Assembly: GCF_900107235.1 (NCBI RefSeq)
Contig: NZ_FNPF01000005.1
Coordinates: 1 to 64,000 of the forward strand
Length of the DNA stretch: 64,000 bases
Direction: 5' to 3'
Origin: Citreimonas salinaria
GTDB taxonomy: Bacteria; Pseudomonadota; Alphaproteobacteria; Rhodobacterales; Rhodobacteraceae
A program made the translations under genes and the position numbers. The notes under the pieces were generated by a model. The model did not search any database and was not told the DNA's origin. It saw only the letters and a list, made by a program, of their open reading frames with translations. Positions 33,909 through 43,519 of this stretch are shown piece by piece. Positions within the stretch are counted from its first letter, which is position 1, and each line of letters starts with the position of its first letter.

Positions 33909-35240
33909 TTACCAGCGCCGTTCGAACCGGCGGCGCAGGATGATGGCGACGATGTTCATGGCCAGCAGGAACACCAGTAGAACGATGATCCCGCCCCAGG
34001 CCTTTTCGTAGAAGGCGGGATCTGCGCGCGATGCCCAGGTGTAGATCTGCGCCGGCATGGCCGAGTTCGGGTCGAGGAATCCGTCGACGACTCCGTCGGG
34101 ATACTGACGCGCGACAAAGCCCACCATCCCGATCAGCAGCAGCGGCGCGGTCTCCCCCAGCGCCTGCGCAAGACCGATGATCGTGCCGGTCAGAATACCG
34201 GGCATCGCCAGCGGCAGCACGTGGTGGAACACCGACTGCATCTTCGACGCCCCGACCCCCAGCGCCGCGTCGCGGATCGACGGCGGCACCGCCTTGAGCG
34301 AGGCGCGGGTCGAGATGATGATCGTCGGGAGCGTCATCAGCGTCAGCACGAGGCCGCCCACCAGCGGCGCGGATTGCGGCAGGTGCATGAACTGGATGAA
34401 AACGGCGAGACCGAGGATGCCGAACACGATGGACGGCACCGCGGCGAGGTTCGAAATGTTGACCTCGATCATGTCGGTGAACCAGTTTCGGGGCGCGAAT
34501 TCCTCGAGGTAGATCGACGCGGCGACCCCGATCGGCAGGGACAGCACCAGCACCACCAGCATCATGAAGAACGACCCCACCACGCTGGCGCCGATCCCGG
34601 CGCCGCCGGGATTGTCGACGCCGGAATCCTTGCCGGTCAGGAAGCCCCAGTTGAACTTGGTCTCGATCAGCCCGCGGTCGCGCATCGCGTCGACCAGGTC
34701 CAGGTCGGCCTGCGTGAGGAAGCGGGAATCCAGCAGGTTCTCGCGCGTGACGCGGCCCTTGATGTAGCCGTTGACGCGGCTCGACACGGGCAGATCCAGG
34801 GTGACGGACTCCCCGACCCGGTCGGGATCGGCGCGGTAGTACGAGCGGATCGTGCCGCCGGTCTTGCCGATGATGCGCCGGATCGTGTTCTCGTCGAAGG
34901 CGACGTCGAAACCCGCGTCGCGCAGCTGCGCGGTGAGCGCGGCGTTGAAGTAGCGTTCGTAGACGGCGGTCTTGAGAAGCTGGCTTTCCGCCTCCTCGAA
35001 CTGCGCCTCGCTCAGCGTGAACTCGACCTCGACCACGGCGTGGGTGAAGGCCGGCGCGCCCGAGCGGATGATCGAGACCGCGAGTACACACAGGAACAGA
35101 AGGCCCATGCTGATCGCCGCGGCGCCGTAGAGGCGGAACCGCCGCTCGGCGCCGTTGCGCCGGCGGGTCCGCGGATCGGTCCGGTGCAACGAGGCCCCCT
35201 TGCGCGCCGCGGGGGCGCTGTTCGTGCTGGCATCGGTCAT
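33909..35240 (-). CDS. pstA: Phosphate ABC transporter permease PstA with N-terminal extension
   Basis: 443 aa, longer than the roughly 290 aa of Escherichia coli PstA. Residues about 35-190 form the extra N-terminal part (DUF3333-type) known from alphaproteobacterial PstA, with one early membrane segment ([20 protein letters not shown]). The permease core has about five more segments and the EAA-like loop [20 protein letters not shown]. The start ATG overlaps the pstC stop (ATGA). The extension sits where it could sense or contact periplasmic partners, but its role is unknown. Confidence 0.95.
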   Translation of the reverse strand: MTDASTNSAPAARKGASLHRTDPRTRRRNGAERRFRLYGAAAISMGLLFLCVLAVSIIRSGAPAFTHAVVEVEFTLSEAQFEEAESQLLKTAVYERYFNAALTAQLRDAGFDVAFDENTIRRIIGKTGGTIRSYYRADPDRVGESVTLDLPVSSRVNGYIKGRVTRENLLDSRFLTQADLDLVDAMRDRGLIETKFNWGFLTGKDSGVDNPGGAGIGASVVGSFFMMLVVLVLSLPIGVAASIYLEEFAPRNWFTDMIEVNISNLAAVPSIVFGILGLAVFIQFMHLPQSAPLVGGLVLTLMTLPTIIISTRASLKAVPPSIRDAALGVGASKMQSVFHHVLPLAMPGILTGTIIGLAQALGETAPLLLIGMVGFVARQYPDGVVDGFLDPNSAMPAQIYTWASRADPAFYEKAWGGIIVLLVFLLAMNIVAIILRRRFERRW

Positions 35241-36700
35241 TCGTACTGTTCCCGGTATTTGCGCACGACCACCAGCGCCACGATGTTCAGCGCAAGCGTG
35301 ATGACGAACAGGGTCATCCCCAGCGCGAAGGCGACTAGCGCCTCGGGGCTGGAGAAGTCGGCGTCGCCGGTCAACTGGCTGACGATCTTGGCGGTGATCG
35401 TTGTCATGGCGTCGAAGGGGTTCAGCGACAGCCGTGCCGCCGCCCCCGCGCCCAGCACGACGATCATCGTCTCGCCGATGGCGCGGCTGGTGGCCAGAAG
35501 AATGGCGCCGACGATGCCCGGCAGCGCCGCGGGCAGGATCACCTTGCGGATGGTCTCGGACTGCGTGGCGCCCAGCCCGTAGCTGCCGTCGCGCAGGCTT
35601 TGCGGAACCGCGTTGATGATGTCGTCGGACAGCGAGGACACGAACGGGATCAGCATGATCCCCATGACCAGCCCCGCCGTCATCACTGCGGTCCCCGAGC
35701 GCATCCAGCCCAGCCCCTCGTTGCCGAAGACCTCCATCAGCAGCGGGCCGACGGTCAGCAGCGCGAAAAGACCGTAGACGATGGTGGGAATGCCGGCGAG
35801 CACCTCGAGCAGCGGCTTGACGACCGAGCGCACCCGTCGGCTGGCATATTCCGACAGGTAGATCGCGGCGAACAGCCCGATCGGCACCGCCACGATCAGC
35901 GCGATGAGCGAGATGTAGAGCGTGCCCCACAACAGCGGCCAGATCCCCAGTTCCGATCTGCCACCGAAGCTGGGCGACCAGGTCAGCGAACCGAAGAACT
36001 CGGACGCCGGATAGATCCGGAAGAATTCGACCGTGTTGAAGATCAGCGACAGCACGATGCCCAGCGTCGTCAGCACCGCAAGCGACGCGGCCGCGACCAG
36101 CACCGCGCGCAGCCCATTCTCGACGGCGTTGCGCGCCCGGAACGCGGCGCCGGTCTCGCGCAGCGCCCAGAGCAGGCCGGCGAGTGCCGCCGCCAGGGCC
36201 GCCCCGCTCATCAGCCAGTCGCCGGCGTTGTCCAACTGGCGCATCTGCTGCGCCGCCGAGATGACGGGTTGCGGCAGTTGCCCCGACACGATCTGGCCCG
36301 CCTCGCGCAGCGCCTCGCTGATGCGTTGCGCGTCCAGCAGGGGGCTTCGCGCCTCCTCGGGCGACATCACCCCCGCCGCGACCGCGCCTTCGAGACCCGA
36401 GACGGTGCGCCGCACTTCGGACATCACCAGGTCCATCGACGACCCTTCGGTGACGACGTCCTGCGGCAGGTCGCCCACGACGACCAGCCCGACGACGAGG
36501 GGCTGCGCCAGCAGCCAGACGGTCAGGACGCCCGCGGCAGGAACGGCGACCTTCAGCGCCGCGTTCCAGCCGTAATAGGCCGGCAGCGAATGCAAACGGC
36601 GGTGATCGCCCCCGGCGTCGGACAACGCCCTGCGGCGGCCCGCGAAGAAGCCCCCCAGCGCAAGCGTCGCGACGATCAGAACCAGCCAGAGCACGGGCAT
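35237..36700 (-). CDS. pstC: Phosphate ABC transporter permease PstC, long form
   Basis: 487 aa from the ATG at 36700, which has AAGGGG six bases upstream; ATG 36706 touches that site. The N-terminal 200 residues hold two or three extra membrane segments and a periplasmic part, as in other alphaproteobacterial PstC. The core has the permease loop [23 protein letters not shown] and motifs [14 protein letters not shown] and [15 protein letters not shown]. It pairs with PstA to form the phosphate channel. Confidence 0.95.
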   Translation of the reverse strand: MPVLWLVLIVATLALGGFFAGRRRALSDAGGDHRRLHSLPAYYGWNAALKVAVPAAGVLTVWLLAQPLVVGLVVVGDLPQDVVTEGSSMDLVMSEVRRTVSGLEGAVAAGVMSPEEARSPLLDAQRISEALREAGQIVSGQLPQPVISAAQQMRQLDNAGDWLMSGAALAAALAGLLWALRETGAAFRARNAVENGLRAVLVAAASLAVLTTLGIVLSLIFNTVEFFRIYPASEFFGSLTWSPSFGGRSELGIWPLLWGTLYISLIALIVAVPIGLFAAIYLSEYASRRVRSVVKPLLEVLAGIPTIVYGLFALLTVGPLLMEVFGNEGLGWMRSGTAVMTAGLVMGIMLIPFVSSLSDDIINAVPQSLRDGSYGLGATQSETIRKVILPAALPGIVGAILLATSRAIGETMIVVLGAGAAARLSLNPFDAMTTITAKIVSQLTGDADFSSPEALVAFALGMTLFVITLALNIVALVVVRKYREQYE

Positions 36701-36824
36701 CGGCATCCCCTTGGTCGTGAGTGCGGACAGGCATGTCCGCATTTAACGGATGCGGACCGGCCGGTCCGCGGAAAGAAGCTCCGGCCGACGGCGTCGCGCC
36801 GTTAGCCGGGGCGACGGAAAGCGA

Positions 36825-37883
36825 TCACAGGCCCTCTTGCGACAGCGTGATCTCGTTCTCGACCTTGGCCTGTGTCTCGGCCAGTTCGGGGTCAGAGACC
36901 AGTCCGTAGTTTGCCAACGGTCCCTTTGGCCCTGCCAGGGGATCGGCAACGAAGAACGACGTAAATTCCTTCAGACCTGGGATGACGCCCAGATGCGCCT
37001 TCTTGACGTAGAAGAACAGCGGGCGCGACACCGGGTATTCGCCCGACGCGATGGTCTGCGCGGTCGGTTCTACACCGCCCATGGTGGCCGCCTTCAGCGT
37101 GCTGGTGTTGTTCTCGTAGAACGACAGCCCGAACACGCCCACGCCTTGGGGGTTGGACTCGATCCGCGCCAGCGTCTCCGTGTAGTCGCCGTCGATGTCG
37201 ACCGCGCTTCCGTCGGTGCGGACGGACACACAGGCATCTTCGGCCTCGTCCTCGGACAGGCCCATGTCGAGCATTGCCTGCAACGCGCCGACGTCCTCGC
37301 AGCCGGCCAGCAGGACCTGCTCTTCGAAGACCTCGCGCGTGCCGTGCTTCGTGCCGGGAATGTAGGCGGCGATCTCGACGTCCGGCAGGTCGGGGTTCGC
37401 GTCGGCCCAAGTCCGGTTCGGGTTGGCCAACATGGTGCCGTTCAGCGGAAGGCGTTCGGCCAGAGCGAGATACCAGTCGGCGGGTTCGAACGCGTCGATG
37501 TCGGGACCGTCGACGCGGCTGGCGAAGACGATGCCGTCATACCCGATGCGCACCTCTATGATCTCGGTCACGCCGTTCGCGGCGCAGGCCGCGATCTCGC
37601 CTTCCCGGATCGCGCGCGACGCGTTGGCGATGTCTATGGTGTTCTCGCCCACGCCTTCGCAGAACCGCGCCAGGCCCGCGGACGATCCACCCGATTCGAC
37701 GACCGGCGTCGGAAAATCGGTGTTCTCGCCAAAGGCTTCTGCCACGATCGAGGCGTAGGGCAGCACCGTCGAGGAGCCCGCCACCTGAACGTTGTCGCGC
37801 GTCTGCGCGACCGCGCCCGTCGCGGACAGCATCGTCAGCGCCAGCGCCAGCGCAGGAAGAGTCGGTCTGGAGGCCAAAAGCAT
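36825..37883 (-). CDS. pstS: Periplasmic phosphate-binding protein PstS
   Basis: 352 aa from the ATG at 37883 (GAGGAG upstream), giving a clean signal peptide ending near AVAQT; an in-frame ATG at 37904 has no such site. Phosphate-contact segments are VAGSSTVLPY, ESGGSSAGLARFCEG, IDIANASRAI and IPGTKHGTREVFEE. It captures phosphate for PstCAB. It heads the pst genes and lies 64 bp downstream of a three-repeat Pho box, so it should be strongly phosphate-regulated. Confidence 0.95.
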   Translation of the reverse strand: MLLASRPTLPALALALTMLSATGAVAQTRDNVQVAGSSTVLPYASIVAEAFGENTDFPTPVVESGGSSAGLARFCEGVGENTIDIANASRAIREGEIAACAANGVTEIIEVRIGYDGIVFASRVDGPDIDAFEPADWYLALAERLPLNGTMLANPNRTWADANPDLPDVEIAAYIPGTKHGTREVFEEQVLLAGCEDVGALQAMLDMGLSEDEAEDACVSVRTDGSAVDIDGDYTETLARIESNPQGVGVFGLSFYENNTSTLKAATMGGVEPTAQTIASGEYPVSRPLFFYVKKAHLGVIPGLKEFTSFFVADPLAGPKGPLANYGLVSDPELAETQAKVENEITLSQEGL

Positions 37884-37946
37884 CGCTCCTCTTCGGTTCG
37901 ACATTCATCGCGCGACGAACCCGGGGATTCGACGCGCGGCCCTTCT

Positions 37947-37975
37947 GTAACAGACGTGTAACAGTTTGATGACAT
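37947..37975 (-). promoter_or_regulatory. Pho box (three repeats) upstream of pstS
   Basis: Read on the minus strand: ATGTCAT, then CAAA, CTGTTAC, ACGT, CTGTTAC. These are three 7-bp PhoB half-sites at exact 11-bp spacing. The nearest edge lies 63 bp before the pstS start codon. PhoB encoded at the end of the same gene run is the expected activator. Confidence 0.88.
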
Positions 37976-38076
37976 CCGGGGATGCCCTTGCGTCAGCGCG
38001 CGGCTGCGCACCGTCGGGATGCCGGGAACAAGCGCCCGATCCGCCGCATCGGCGCTCCGTCGGCCGCGGCCGGCCG

Positions 38077-39114
38077 TCATCCCTGCTGCGCCGGCAGGAC
38101 CACGGTGAACGTCGTTCCCTGCCCCGGCCGGCTGTCCACCCGCAACCGTCCGCGGTGGCGGTTCACGATGTGCTTGACGATGGCCAGGCCCAGCCCCGTG
38201 CCGCCCTTCTCGCGCGAGCGGTGGCTGTCGACGCGGTAGAAACGCTCGGTCAGGCGGGGGATGTGGAAGGCCTCGATTCCCGGCCCGGTATCGGTCACCT
38301 GAATCGACACTCCGGCCCCGCGCAACGCGGGCTGGTAGTCCGGCCCGTTCAGCGTCACGGTCACCTGCGTGCCGCGGCCGGAATACTTGATCGCGTTCTC
38401 GGTCAGGTTGGTCACCACCTGACGCAGCTGGTCGTCGTCGCCGATGATCGTCACGACCGTGTCCGGCAGAACGTGGCGCAGCTCGATCCCGGCCTTCTCG
38501 GCCAAGGGCTGCAGCCCGTGCAGGGTCGAGCGGACAAGCTCGGCCAGCTTGATCCGCGCGGTCGGTCGCACGCGTTCCTCGGCCTCGACACGGCTGAGTG
38601 ACAGCAGGTCGCCGACGAGGCGGTTCATGCGCTGCGCCTCGTGCGCCATGATCGACAGGAAGCGGTCGCGCCCGGCGTCGTCGTCGCGAGCGGGCCCCTG
38701 CAGCGTCTCGATGAAACCGATCAGCGCGGTCAGCGGCGTGCGCAGTTCGTGGCTGACATTGGCGACGAAGTCGCGCCGCATCTGGCCGGCCTGTTCCAGG
38801 TGCGTGACGTCCTCGAAGCAGACCAGCGCGCCGCGTCCCGAATCCAGCGTCAACGCCCGCGCCGTCACCCGGAACGTCGTGTCCTGTTCGCCGTCGTTGG
38901 TCAGGTACTCGGCCTTGCGCGGCTCGCCGCGGCGCAGACAAGCCTCGACCGCGTCCAGCAGCGCGGGTTGGCGCAGCGCGGTGATGAAGTGCCGCCCCGC
39001 GAGCCCCGGGCCCAGCAGCGCCGCGGCCTCGGCGTTGGCGGCCTCGATGCGCTCGTCGCGGCGAATGGCCAGCGCGGGCAGCGGTACCGCGTCCAGCATC
39101 GCCGCGACCTGCAT
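38077..39114 (-). CDS. phoR: Phosphate regulon sensor kinase PhoR
   Basis: 345 aa from the ATG at 39114. A PAS-like N-terminal domain (VPLPALAIRRDERIEAANAE) precedes the phospho-acceptor box FVANVSHELRTPLTALIG, the N box VVTNLTENAIKYS, and the G boxes TDTGPGI and GGTGLGLAIVKHI. No clear membrane segment is present, unlike the Escherichia coli protein, so it may be soluble or peripherally attached. The start overlaps the stop of the upstream PLP-enzyme gene by one base. The open frame to 39792 lies within that gene and is rejected. Confidence 0.9.
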   Translation of the reverse strand: MQVAAMLDAVPLPALAIRRDERIEAANAEAAALLGPGLAGRHFITALRQPALLDAVEACLRRGEPRKAEYLTNDGEQDTTFRVTARALTLDSGRGALVCFEDVTHLEQAGQMRRDFVANVSHELRTPLTALIGFIETLQGPARDDDAGRDRFLSIMAHEAQRMNRLVGDLLSLSRVEAEERVRPTARIKLAELVRSTLHGLQPLAEKAGIELRHVLPDTVVTIIGDDDQLRQVVTNLTENAIKYSGRGTQVTVTLNGPDYQPALRGAGVSIQVTDTGPGIEAFHIPRLTERFYRVDSHRSREKGGTGLGLAIVKHIVNRHRGRLRVDSRPGQGTTFTVVLPAQQG

Positions 39115-40304
39115 CAGACCGCCCGCGCGGCGGCCAGCCCCGCGTCGAAGGTCGTGATCAGCGCCTCGGGGTCCTCGAGCCCGACCGATACGCGGAAGAA
39201 CCCTTCGGAGATCCCAAGCGAGGCGCGGCCCTCGGGCGTCAGCGCCCGGTGCGAGGACGAGGGCGGATGCGACAGCGTGGTGCCGACGTCGCCCAGCGTC
39301 GGCGCGAAGGCGATGCCCTCGGCGGCGGCGGCGAAGGCATTGGCGGCGGCCCGGCCGCCCTCGATCTCGAAGCTGACCATGTTGCAGCCGCGGCCGCGCA
39401 GCACCGCCTGTGCGCGGGCGGAATCCGGGTGATCGCCGCGCGTCGGGTAAAGCACGCGCTTCACGCCCGCCTGCCCGGCCAGATGCGCCGCCAGCCGCGC
39501 GGCGGTGTCCTGCGCGCGGGCAAAGCGCAGCTCGAACGTCGCCAGCCCGCGCTCGGCCAGCCAGCAATCGAACGGGCTTGCGCTCATGCCGGTGGTGGTG
39601 GCGAAGACGCGCATCGCGTCGTTGAGCGTGGCTTCGCGTGCCCCGACCCAGCCCAGCGTGACGTCGGAGTGGCCCGCCAGCAGCTTGGTCACCGACTGGA
39701 TGACGATGTCCGCGCCATGGTCCACGGGCCGGATCGCCGCCGGCGTGGTGAAGGTGTTGTCGACCGCCAGCAGGACGCCGCGCTCGCGACACAGCTGCGC
39801 GATTCCATCGAGGTCGGCGATGCGCAGCGTCGGGTTCGACACCACCTCGATCAGCACCAGCCGCGTCTCGGGCCGCAACGCGCGCTCGATCGCCGCCACG
39901 TCCGTGGGATCGGCCAGCGAGGTCTCGATCCCGAGGCGCGGCAGGTCTTCCTTCATCATCCGCAGCGAGCGGCCGTAAAGCTGGTCGGCGCCTACGACGT
40001 GATCGCCGGCCTTCGTCAGCCCCAGCAGCACAGCCGCGACCGCCGCCATCCCGGAGCCCGTGACGACGCCGCCCGACACGCCCTCCATCGCGTCCAGCCG
40101 CCGCGCCAGCGCGTCCGCGTTCGGATGCCCCTCGCGCGCATAGGCGTAGCCCTGCGTGCGGCCTTCGTACTGGTCGTCCAGCGTATCGGGCGTCTCCGAC
40201 GCATAGACCACCGACGGCATGATCGGGCTGACCACCGGGCGCGAGGCGCCGATGCGTGGCGCGATCGGGCGTTGCAGGCTGGGTTTCATGGGCGCGTCGG
40301 TCAT
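39114..40304 (-). CDS. Trans-sulfuration PLP-dependent enzyme (cystathionine beta-lyase-like)
   Basis: 396 aa. It belongs to the Cys/Met metabolism PLP family: YAYAREGHPNADALARRLDA, VTGSGMAAVAAVLLGLT, VVSNPTLRIADL, VDNTFTTP and the cofactor lysine in QSVTKLLAGHSDVTLG. Members include cystathionine gamma-synthase, beta-lyase, gamma-lyase and O-acetylhomoserine sulfhydrylase, which are hard to tell apart by eye. Beta-lyase (MetC-like) is my best guess. A one-base overlap couples it to phoR downstream. Confidence 0.8.
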   Translation of the reverse strand: MTDAPMKPSLQRPIAPRIGASRPVVSPIMPSVVYASETPDTLDDQYEGRTQGYAYAREGHPNADALARRLDAMEGVSGGVVTGSGMAAVAAVLLGLTKAGDHVVGADQLYGRSLRMMKEDLPRLGIETSLADPTDVAAIERALRPETRLVLIEVVSNPTLRIADLDGIAQLCRERGVLLAVDNTFTTPAAIRPVDHGADIVIQSVTKLLAGHSDVTLGWVGAREATLNDAMRVFATTTGMSASPFDCWLAERGLATFELRFARAQDTAARLAAHLAGQAGVKRVLYPTRGDHPDSARAQAVLRGRGCNMVSFEIEGGRAAANAFAAAAEGIAFAPTLGDVGTTLSHPPSSSHRALTPEGRASLGISEGFFRVSVGLEDPEALITTFDAGLAAARAV

Positions 40305-40371
40305 TTTGTCTTCTTCTGCTCGAAAAAAGCCTGGGGTGAATTGGCCGGCAGGGACGAGAGGGGCAGCGCCC

Positions 40372-40893
40372 CTACACCTCCGTCAGGCCCTTTGCGAACC
40401 GCGCCGCGTTCTGCCGGTAGTGACGCGCCGAGGCGCGCAGCCCCTCGATCGCCGCCTGGTCCAGCGACTTCACGACCTTGGCCGGCATTCCCATCACCAG
40501 GCTGCCATCGGAGATCTCCTTGCCCTCGGTCACCAGTGCCCCGGCGCCGATCAGGCAGTTCCTGCCGATCTTCGCGCCGTTCAGCACGGTTGCACCCATG
40601 CCGATCAGCGTGTTGTCCCCGATCGTGCAGCCGTGCAGCATCGCCTTGTGCCCAATCGTGCAGCCCGCGCCGACGGTCAGCGGAAAGCCGGGATCGGAAT
40701 GGCACACCACGTTTTCCTGCAGGTTCGTGCCCTCGCCCACGCGCATAGGCTCGTTGTCGCCGCGCATCGTCGTCCCGAACCAGACGGAAACCCCCGCCTC
40801 CAGCGTCACGTTGCCGATCACGTGCGCCCCCGGCGCCACCCAGACGTCGTCGGCCAGCACCGGTGCCTGGCCATCCAGATAGTAAACGCTCAT
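40372..40893 (-). CDS. Gamma-class carbonic anhydrase-like hexapeptide protein
   Basis: 173 aa left-handed beta-helix protein. Hexapeptide repeats run through the chain ([37 protein letters not shown]). The zinc ligands expected for gamma carbonic anhydrases are present as histidines in [16 protein letters not shown] and MLHGCTIG, with R and D in MRGDNEPM. Close relatives are annotated PaaY/YrdA. Activity is uncertain because many members are not demonstrably active. The start overlaps the gmk stop. Confidence 0.85.
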   Translation of the reverse strand: MSVYYLDGQAPVLADDVWVAPGAHVIGNVTLEAGVSVWFGTTMRGDNEPMRVGEGTNLQENVVCHSDPGFPLTVGAGCTIGHKAMLHGCTIGDNTLIGMGATVLNGAKIGRNCLIGAGALVTEGKEISDGSLVMGMPAKVVKSLDQAAIEGLRASARHYRQNAARFAKGLTEV

Positions 40894-41531
40894 GCCAACT
40901 CCTCGAATTGCGATTGCAGCGCGCGCACGTGATCGGTCAGTGCCGGCTGCTGGCTGCGGCGCAGGCGCGCCGCTGTCACCACGGCCTTCAGGCACTCCTC
41001 GGTCTCGTCTATCTTCTCGTTGATCAGCACGTAGTCGTAACCGCCCCAGTGGCTGATCTCGTCCCAGCTTTTCTGCATGCGCCGGGCGATCACCTCGTCG
41101 GGATCCTGACCACGGCTGACCAGCCTGCGGCGCAACTCCTCGATCGAGGGCGGCAGCAGGAACACCGACAGCGTGTGCAGGTTCAGCGGCGAATTGGCGA
41201 TCTGCTGCGCGCCCTGCCAGTCGATGTCGAACAGCACGTCGCTGCCCGCGGCGATGGCCTTCTCGACCGGCGCGCGGGGCGTGCCGTAGAAATTGCCGAA
41301 GACATGAGCGTGTTCCAGCATCTCGCCGTCGCGCACCATGCGCTTGAACTCGGCCTCGGTGACGAAATAGTAATCCTGCCCGTCGACCTCGCCGGGACGC
41401 GGCGCGCGCGTGGTGGCCGAGACCGAGAACTCGATCGTCGGGTCCCATTCGCGCAGACGCTTCGACAAAGTCGACTTGCCGGCCCCCGAGGGCGAGGACA
41501 GGATGATCAGAAGACCGCGCCGGTCGGACAT
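40890..41531 (-). CDS. gmk: Guanylate kinase
   Basis: 213 aa. It phosphorylates GMP to GDP with ATP. The P-loop is [15 protein letters not shown]. The GMP-binding segments are [22 protein letters not shown] and [12 protein letters not shown], followed by [14 protein letters not shown]. The ATG at 41531 has AGGA six bases upstream; the ATG at 41537 is nearly adjacent to that site. It follows yicC by 8 bp, a pairing common in proteobacteria. Confidence 0.96.
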   Translation of the reverse strand: MSDRRGLLIILSSPSGAGKSTLSKRLREWDPTIEFSVSATTRAPRPGEVDGQDYYFVTEAEFKRMVRDGEMLEHAHVFGNFYGTPRAPVEKAIAAGSDVLFDIDWQGAQQIANSPLNLHTLSVFLLPPSIEELRRRLVSRGQDPDEVIARRMQKSWDEISHWGGYDYVLINEKIDETEECLKAVVTAARLRRSQQPALTDHVRALQSQFEELA

Positions 41532-41539
41532 GCGCATTC

Positions 41540-42442
41540 CTATTCCACGTTCTGAACTTGCTCGCGAAACTGCTCGATCACGGTCTTGAGCGCGAGCCCC
41601 GCCCGGGTCAATGCCGCGTCGTTCGATTTCGAGCACAGGGTGTTGGCCTCGCGCATGAATTCCTGGCACAGGAAATCCAGCTTGCGGCTGACGGGCGCGT
41701 CCGACGCCAGCAGGTCGCGTGCCGCCGCGATATGCGCGCGCAGGCGGTCGAACTCTTCGGTAACGTCCGACTTGACCGCCAGCAGCGCAAGCTCCTGCTC
41801 CAGCCGCCCCGCATCGAGGCCGGACGGGACGATGTAGGCGTTGTCCATCACGCGCGCCATCTGAGCGCGCAGGCGGTCGCGCAGCGCGGCGTCGCGCGCG
41901 CCGGCCGATTGCGCGGCTTCTTCGGTCAGCGCGGCGATCTCGTCGATCTGTGCCGATAGGATTGCATGCAGGCGCGCGCCTTCTGCGGCCCGCATCGCAC
42001 AGAAGGCGTCCAGAACCTCGCCGAAATCCGCCATCAGCGCGTCGCGCAGCGCTGCGTCGTCGGCCTGCGGCGCCTCGGCGGTCAGGACACCGCGGAGGGT
42101 CACGATGTCGGCGGCACGCGACGGCGCCAGCGTCATGCCGAGCGCCAGCGCCTCGGCCTCGACGCGGGCCAGCGCATCCAGCGCGGCACCCATCGCCGCC
42201 TCGTCCAGATTCAGCGCGCCCGCGCCCCCCTCGGCCGAGACGCGCAGCCCAACCTGGATCGATCCGCGCGCCACCCTGCCCTGCACCGCAGCACGCAAGG
42301 GCGGCTCCAGCCCCGCGATCCAGTCCGGCAGCCGCAGGCGCAGGTCGAGCCCCTTGCCGTTCACGCCGCGAATCTCCCACGCCCAGTCGTGGCCCGCCCC
42401 CTCGGCGCGCCGCGCGGCGTATCCCGTCATAGATTGCAGCAT
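41540..42442 (-). CDS. yicC: YicC-family endoribonuclease
   Basis: 300 aa. The N-terminal [20 protein letters not shown] and [20 protein letters not shown] are the YicC N-domain hallmark, and the C-terminal [19 protein letters not shown] and [21 protein letters not shown]-like block is the DUF1732 end. YicC proteins are reported RNases affecting sRNA turnover and stress survival. The ATG at 42442 aligns with family starts; the frame to 42484 is longer. It is the first gene of the gmk operon. Confidence 0.9.
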   Translation of the reverse strand: MLQSMTGYAARRAEGAGHDWAWEIRGVNGKGLDLRLRLPDWIAGLEPPLRAAVQGRVARGSIQVGLRVSAEGGAGALNLDEAAMGAALDALARVEAEALALGMTLAPSRAADIVTLRGVLTAEAPQADDAALRDALMADFGEVLDAFCAMRAAEGARLHAILSAQIDEIAALTEEAAQSAGARDAALRDRLRAQMARVMDNAYIVPSGLDAGRLEQELALLAVKSDVTEEFDRLRAHIAAARDLLASDAPVSRKLDFLCQEFMREANTLCSKSNDAALTRAGLALKTVIEQFREQVQNVE

Positions 42443-42533
42443 GGCCCCGGCCTCTTTTTCTCGCGTGCCCTGCGGTATCGCCACGCGCGCGGCATGGCAA
42501 GCACGGCTCGGGAGGCCCCAGGTGGCGCGGGCG

Positions 42534-42549
42534 TTAACCCTTGCTTAAC
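42534..42549 (+). promoter_or_regulatory. CtrA-type box upstream of the PAS-domain gene
   Basis: TTAA, seven bases (CCCTTGC), then TTAAC is an exact match to the full CtrA recognition sequence TTAA-N7-TTAA(C). It lies 130 bp before the PAS-domain gene and 92 bp before the divergent yicC start. Confidence 0.6.
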
Positions 42550-42678
42550 AAATGAGAGGAAATTGCGGCGAAATTGTGTATCTTCAATTCAAGGAAGTTG
42601 AACGACGCAGCTGGTCGGACGACCCCTCCGCATCACCGGACGGGCAACGGCAGACCGGCGAAGACGGGAGTGGTGACG

Positions 42679-43440
42679 ATGTTTGGCAATGGCAAAAATG
42701 ATCTTGGCGGCAGCACCGCATCCGGCGTGATTTCGCTGACGGCGCACGAGAAATCGCGCACCCAAACCGCGATCCGCGTGGTCGAGGCCTACTGGCACGG
42801 CCTGGTCGAGAACGGCAAGGTGCCGCTTCGCAGCGCGGTCGATCCGCGCGGCATGGAAAGCGCCCTCGAGAACGCGTTCCTGCTGGAGAGAATCGCGCCG
42901 GGCATGGCGAAGATCCGCGTCGCGGGCGGCCATCTTTCGGACATGATGGGCATGCAGGTGACGGGCATGCCGCTCTCGACGCTGATCGCGGCCGAGGATC
43001 GCGACCGCTTTGCCGAGGCGATCAAGTCGATGTTCGCCGAGCCGGCGATCATCCGCCTGACACTGGCTTCGCAGGAAGGCTTCGGCCGTCCGGCGATATC
43101 GGCGCAGATGGTCGTTATGCCGCTGCGCTCGGACTTCGGCGAGGTGACGCGTGCCCTGGGCGCCTTCGTCAGCGAAGGTCGGATCGGACGCGCGCCGCGC
43201 CGCTTCACGATCACGTCGGTCGATGTCGAGCGGATCGACACGGCAACCGCGCCGGACGCAGCGCCGCTTCGGCGTGAGGCGGTGACGCCCACTCCGGCAC
43301 CAACGCTACGCGGCGACCGCATGCCCACGCCGCGCCCGGCGGTCGTGTCCGATGCGCCCGCTTCCGTCGCCACACACGTGCCCGGCGACGCGCGTCCGGT
43401 TGCGCGCGGACACCTGACACTGGTCGTCTGCAACGACTGA
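42679..43440 (+). CDS. PAS-domain regulatory protein (PAS_5 type)
   Basis: 253 aa. Residues about 40-180 resemble the PAS_5 family of alphaproteobacteria (YWHGLVENGKVPLRSAVDPR, LENAFLLERIAPGMAKIRVA, GMPLSTLIAAEDRDRF). The C-terminal 70 residues are Pro/Ala-rich and probably disordered. There is no output domain, so it likely acts by protein contact. The upstream CtrA box suggests membership of the CtrA regulon, which in Rhodobacterales covers motility and gene-transfer-agent-type functions. The ATG at 42679 gives the family's usual N-terminus. Confidence 0.75.
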   Translation: MFGNGKNDLGGSTASGVISLTAHEKSRTQTAIRVVEAYWHGLVENGKVPLRSAVDPRGMESALENAFLLERIAPGMAKIRVAGGHLSDMMGMQVTGMPLSTLIAAEDRDRFAEAIKSMFAEPAIIRLTLASQEGFGRPAISAQMVVMPLRSDFGEVTRALGAFVSEGRIGRAPRRFTITSVDVERIDTATAPDAAPLRREAVTPTPAPTLRGDRMPTPRPAVVSDAPASVATHVPGDARPVARGHLTLVVCND

Positions 43441-43461
43441 GCCTTTTCGCCCCTGTCACGC

Positions 43462-43490
43462 AAAAAGCCCGGCCGATAGCCGGGCTTTGT
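43462..43490. terminator. Bidirectional terminator between the PAS gene and aroG
   Basis: AAAGCCCGGC and GCCGGGCTTT form a perfect 10-bp stem around CGATA. It carries A-rich bases on the left and TTT on the right, so it can serve both convergent genes, which end at 43440 and 43520. Confidence 0.8.
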
Positions 43491-43519
43491 CGTTGCGGAT
43501 CGGCTCTGCGGCAGCCGGT

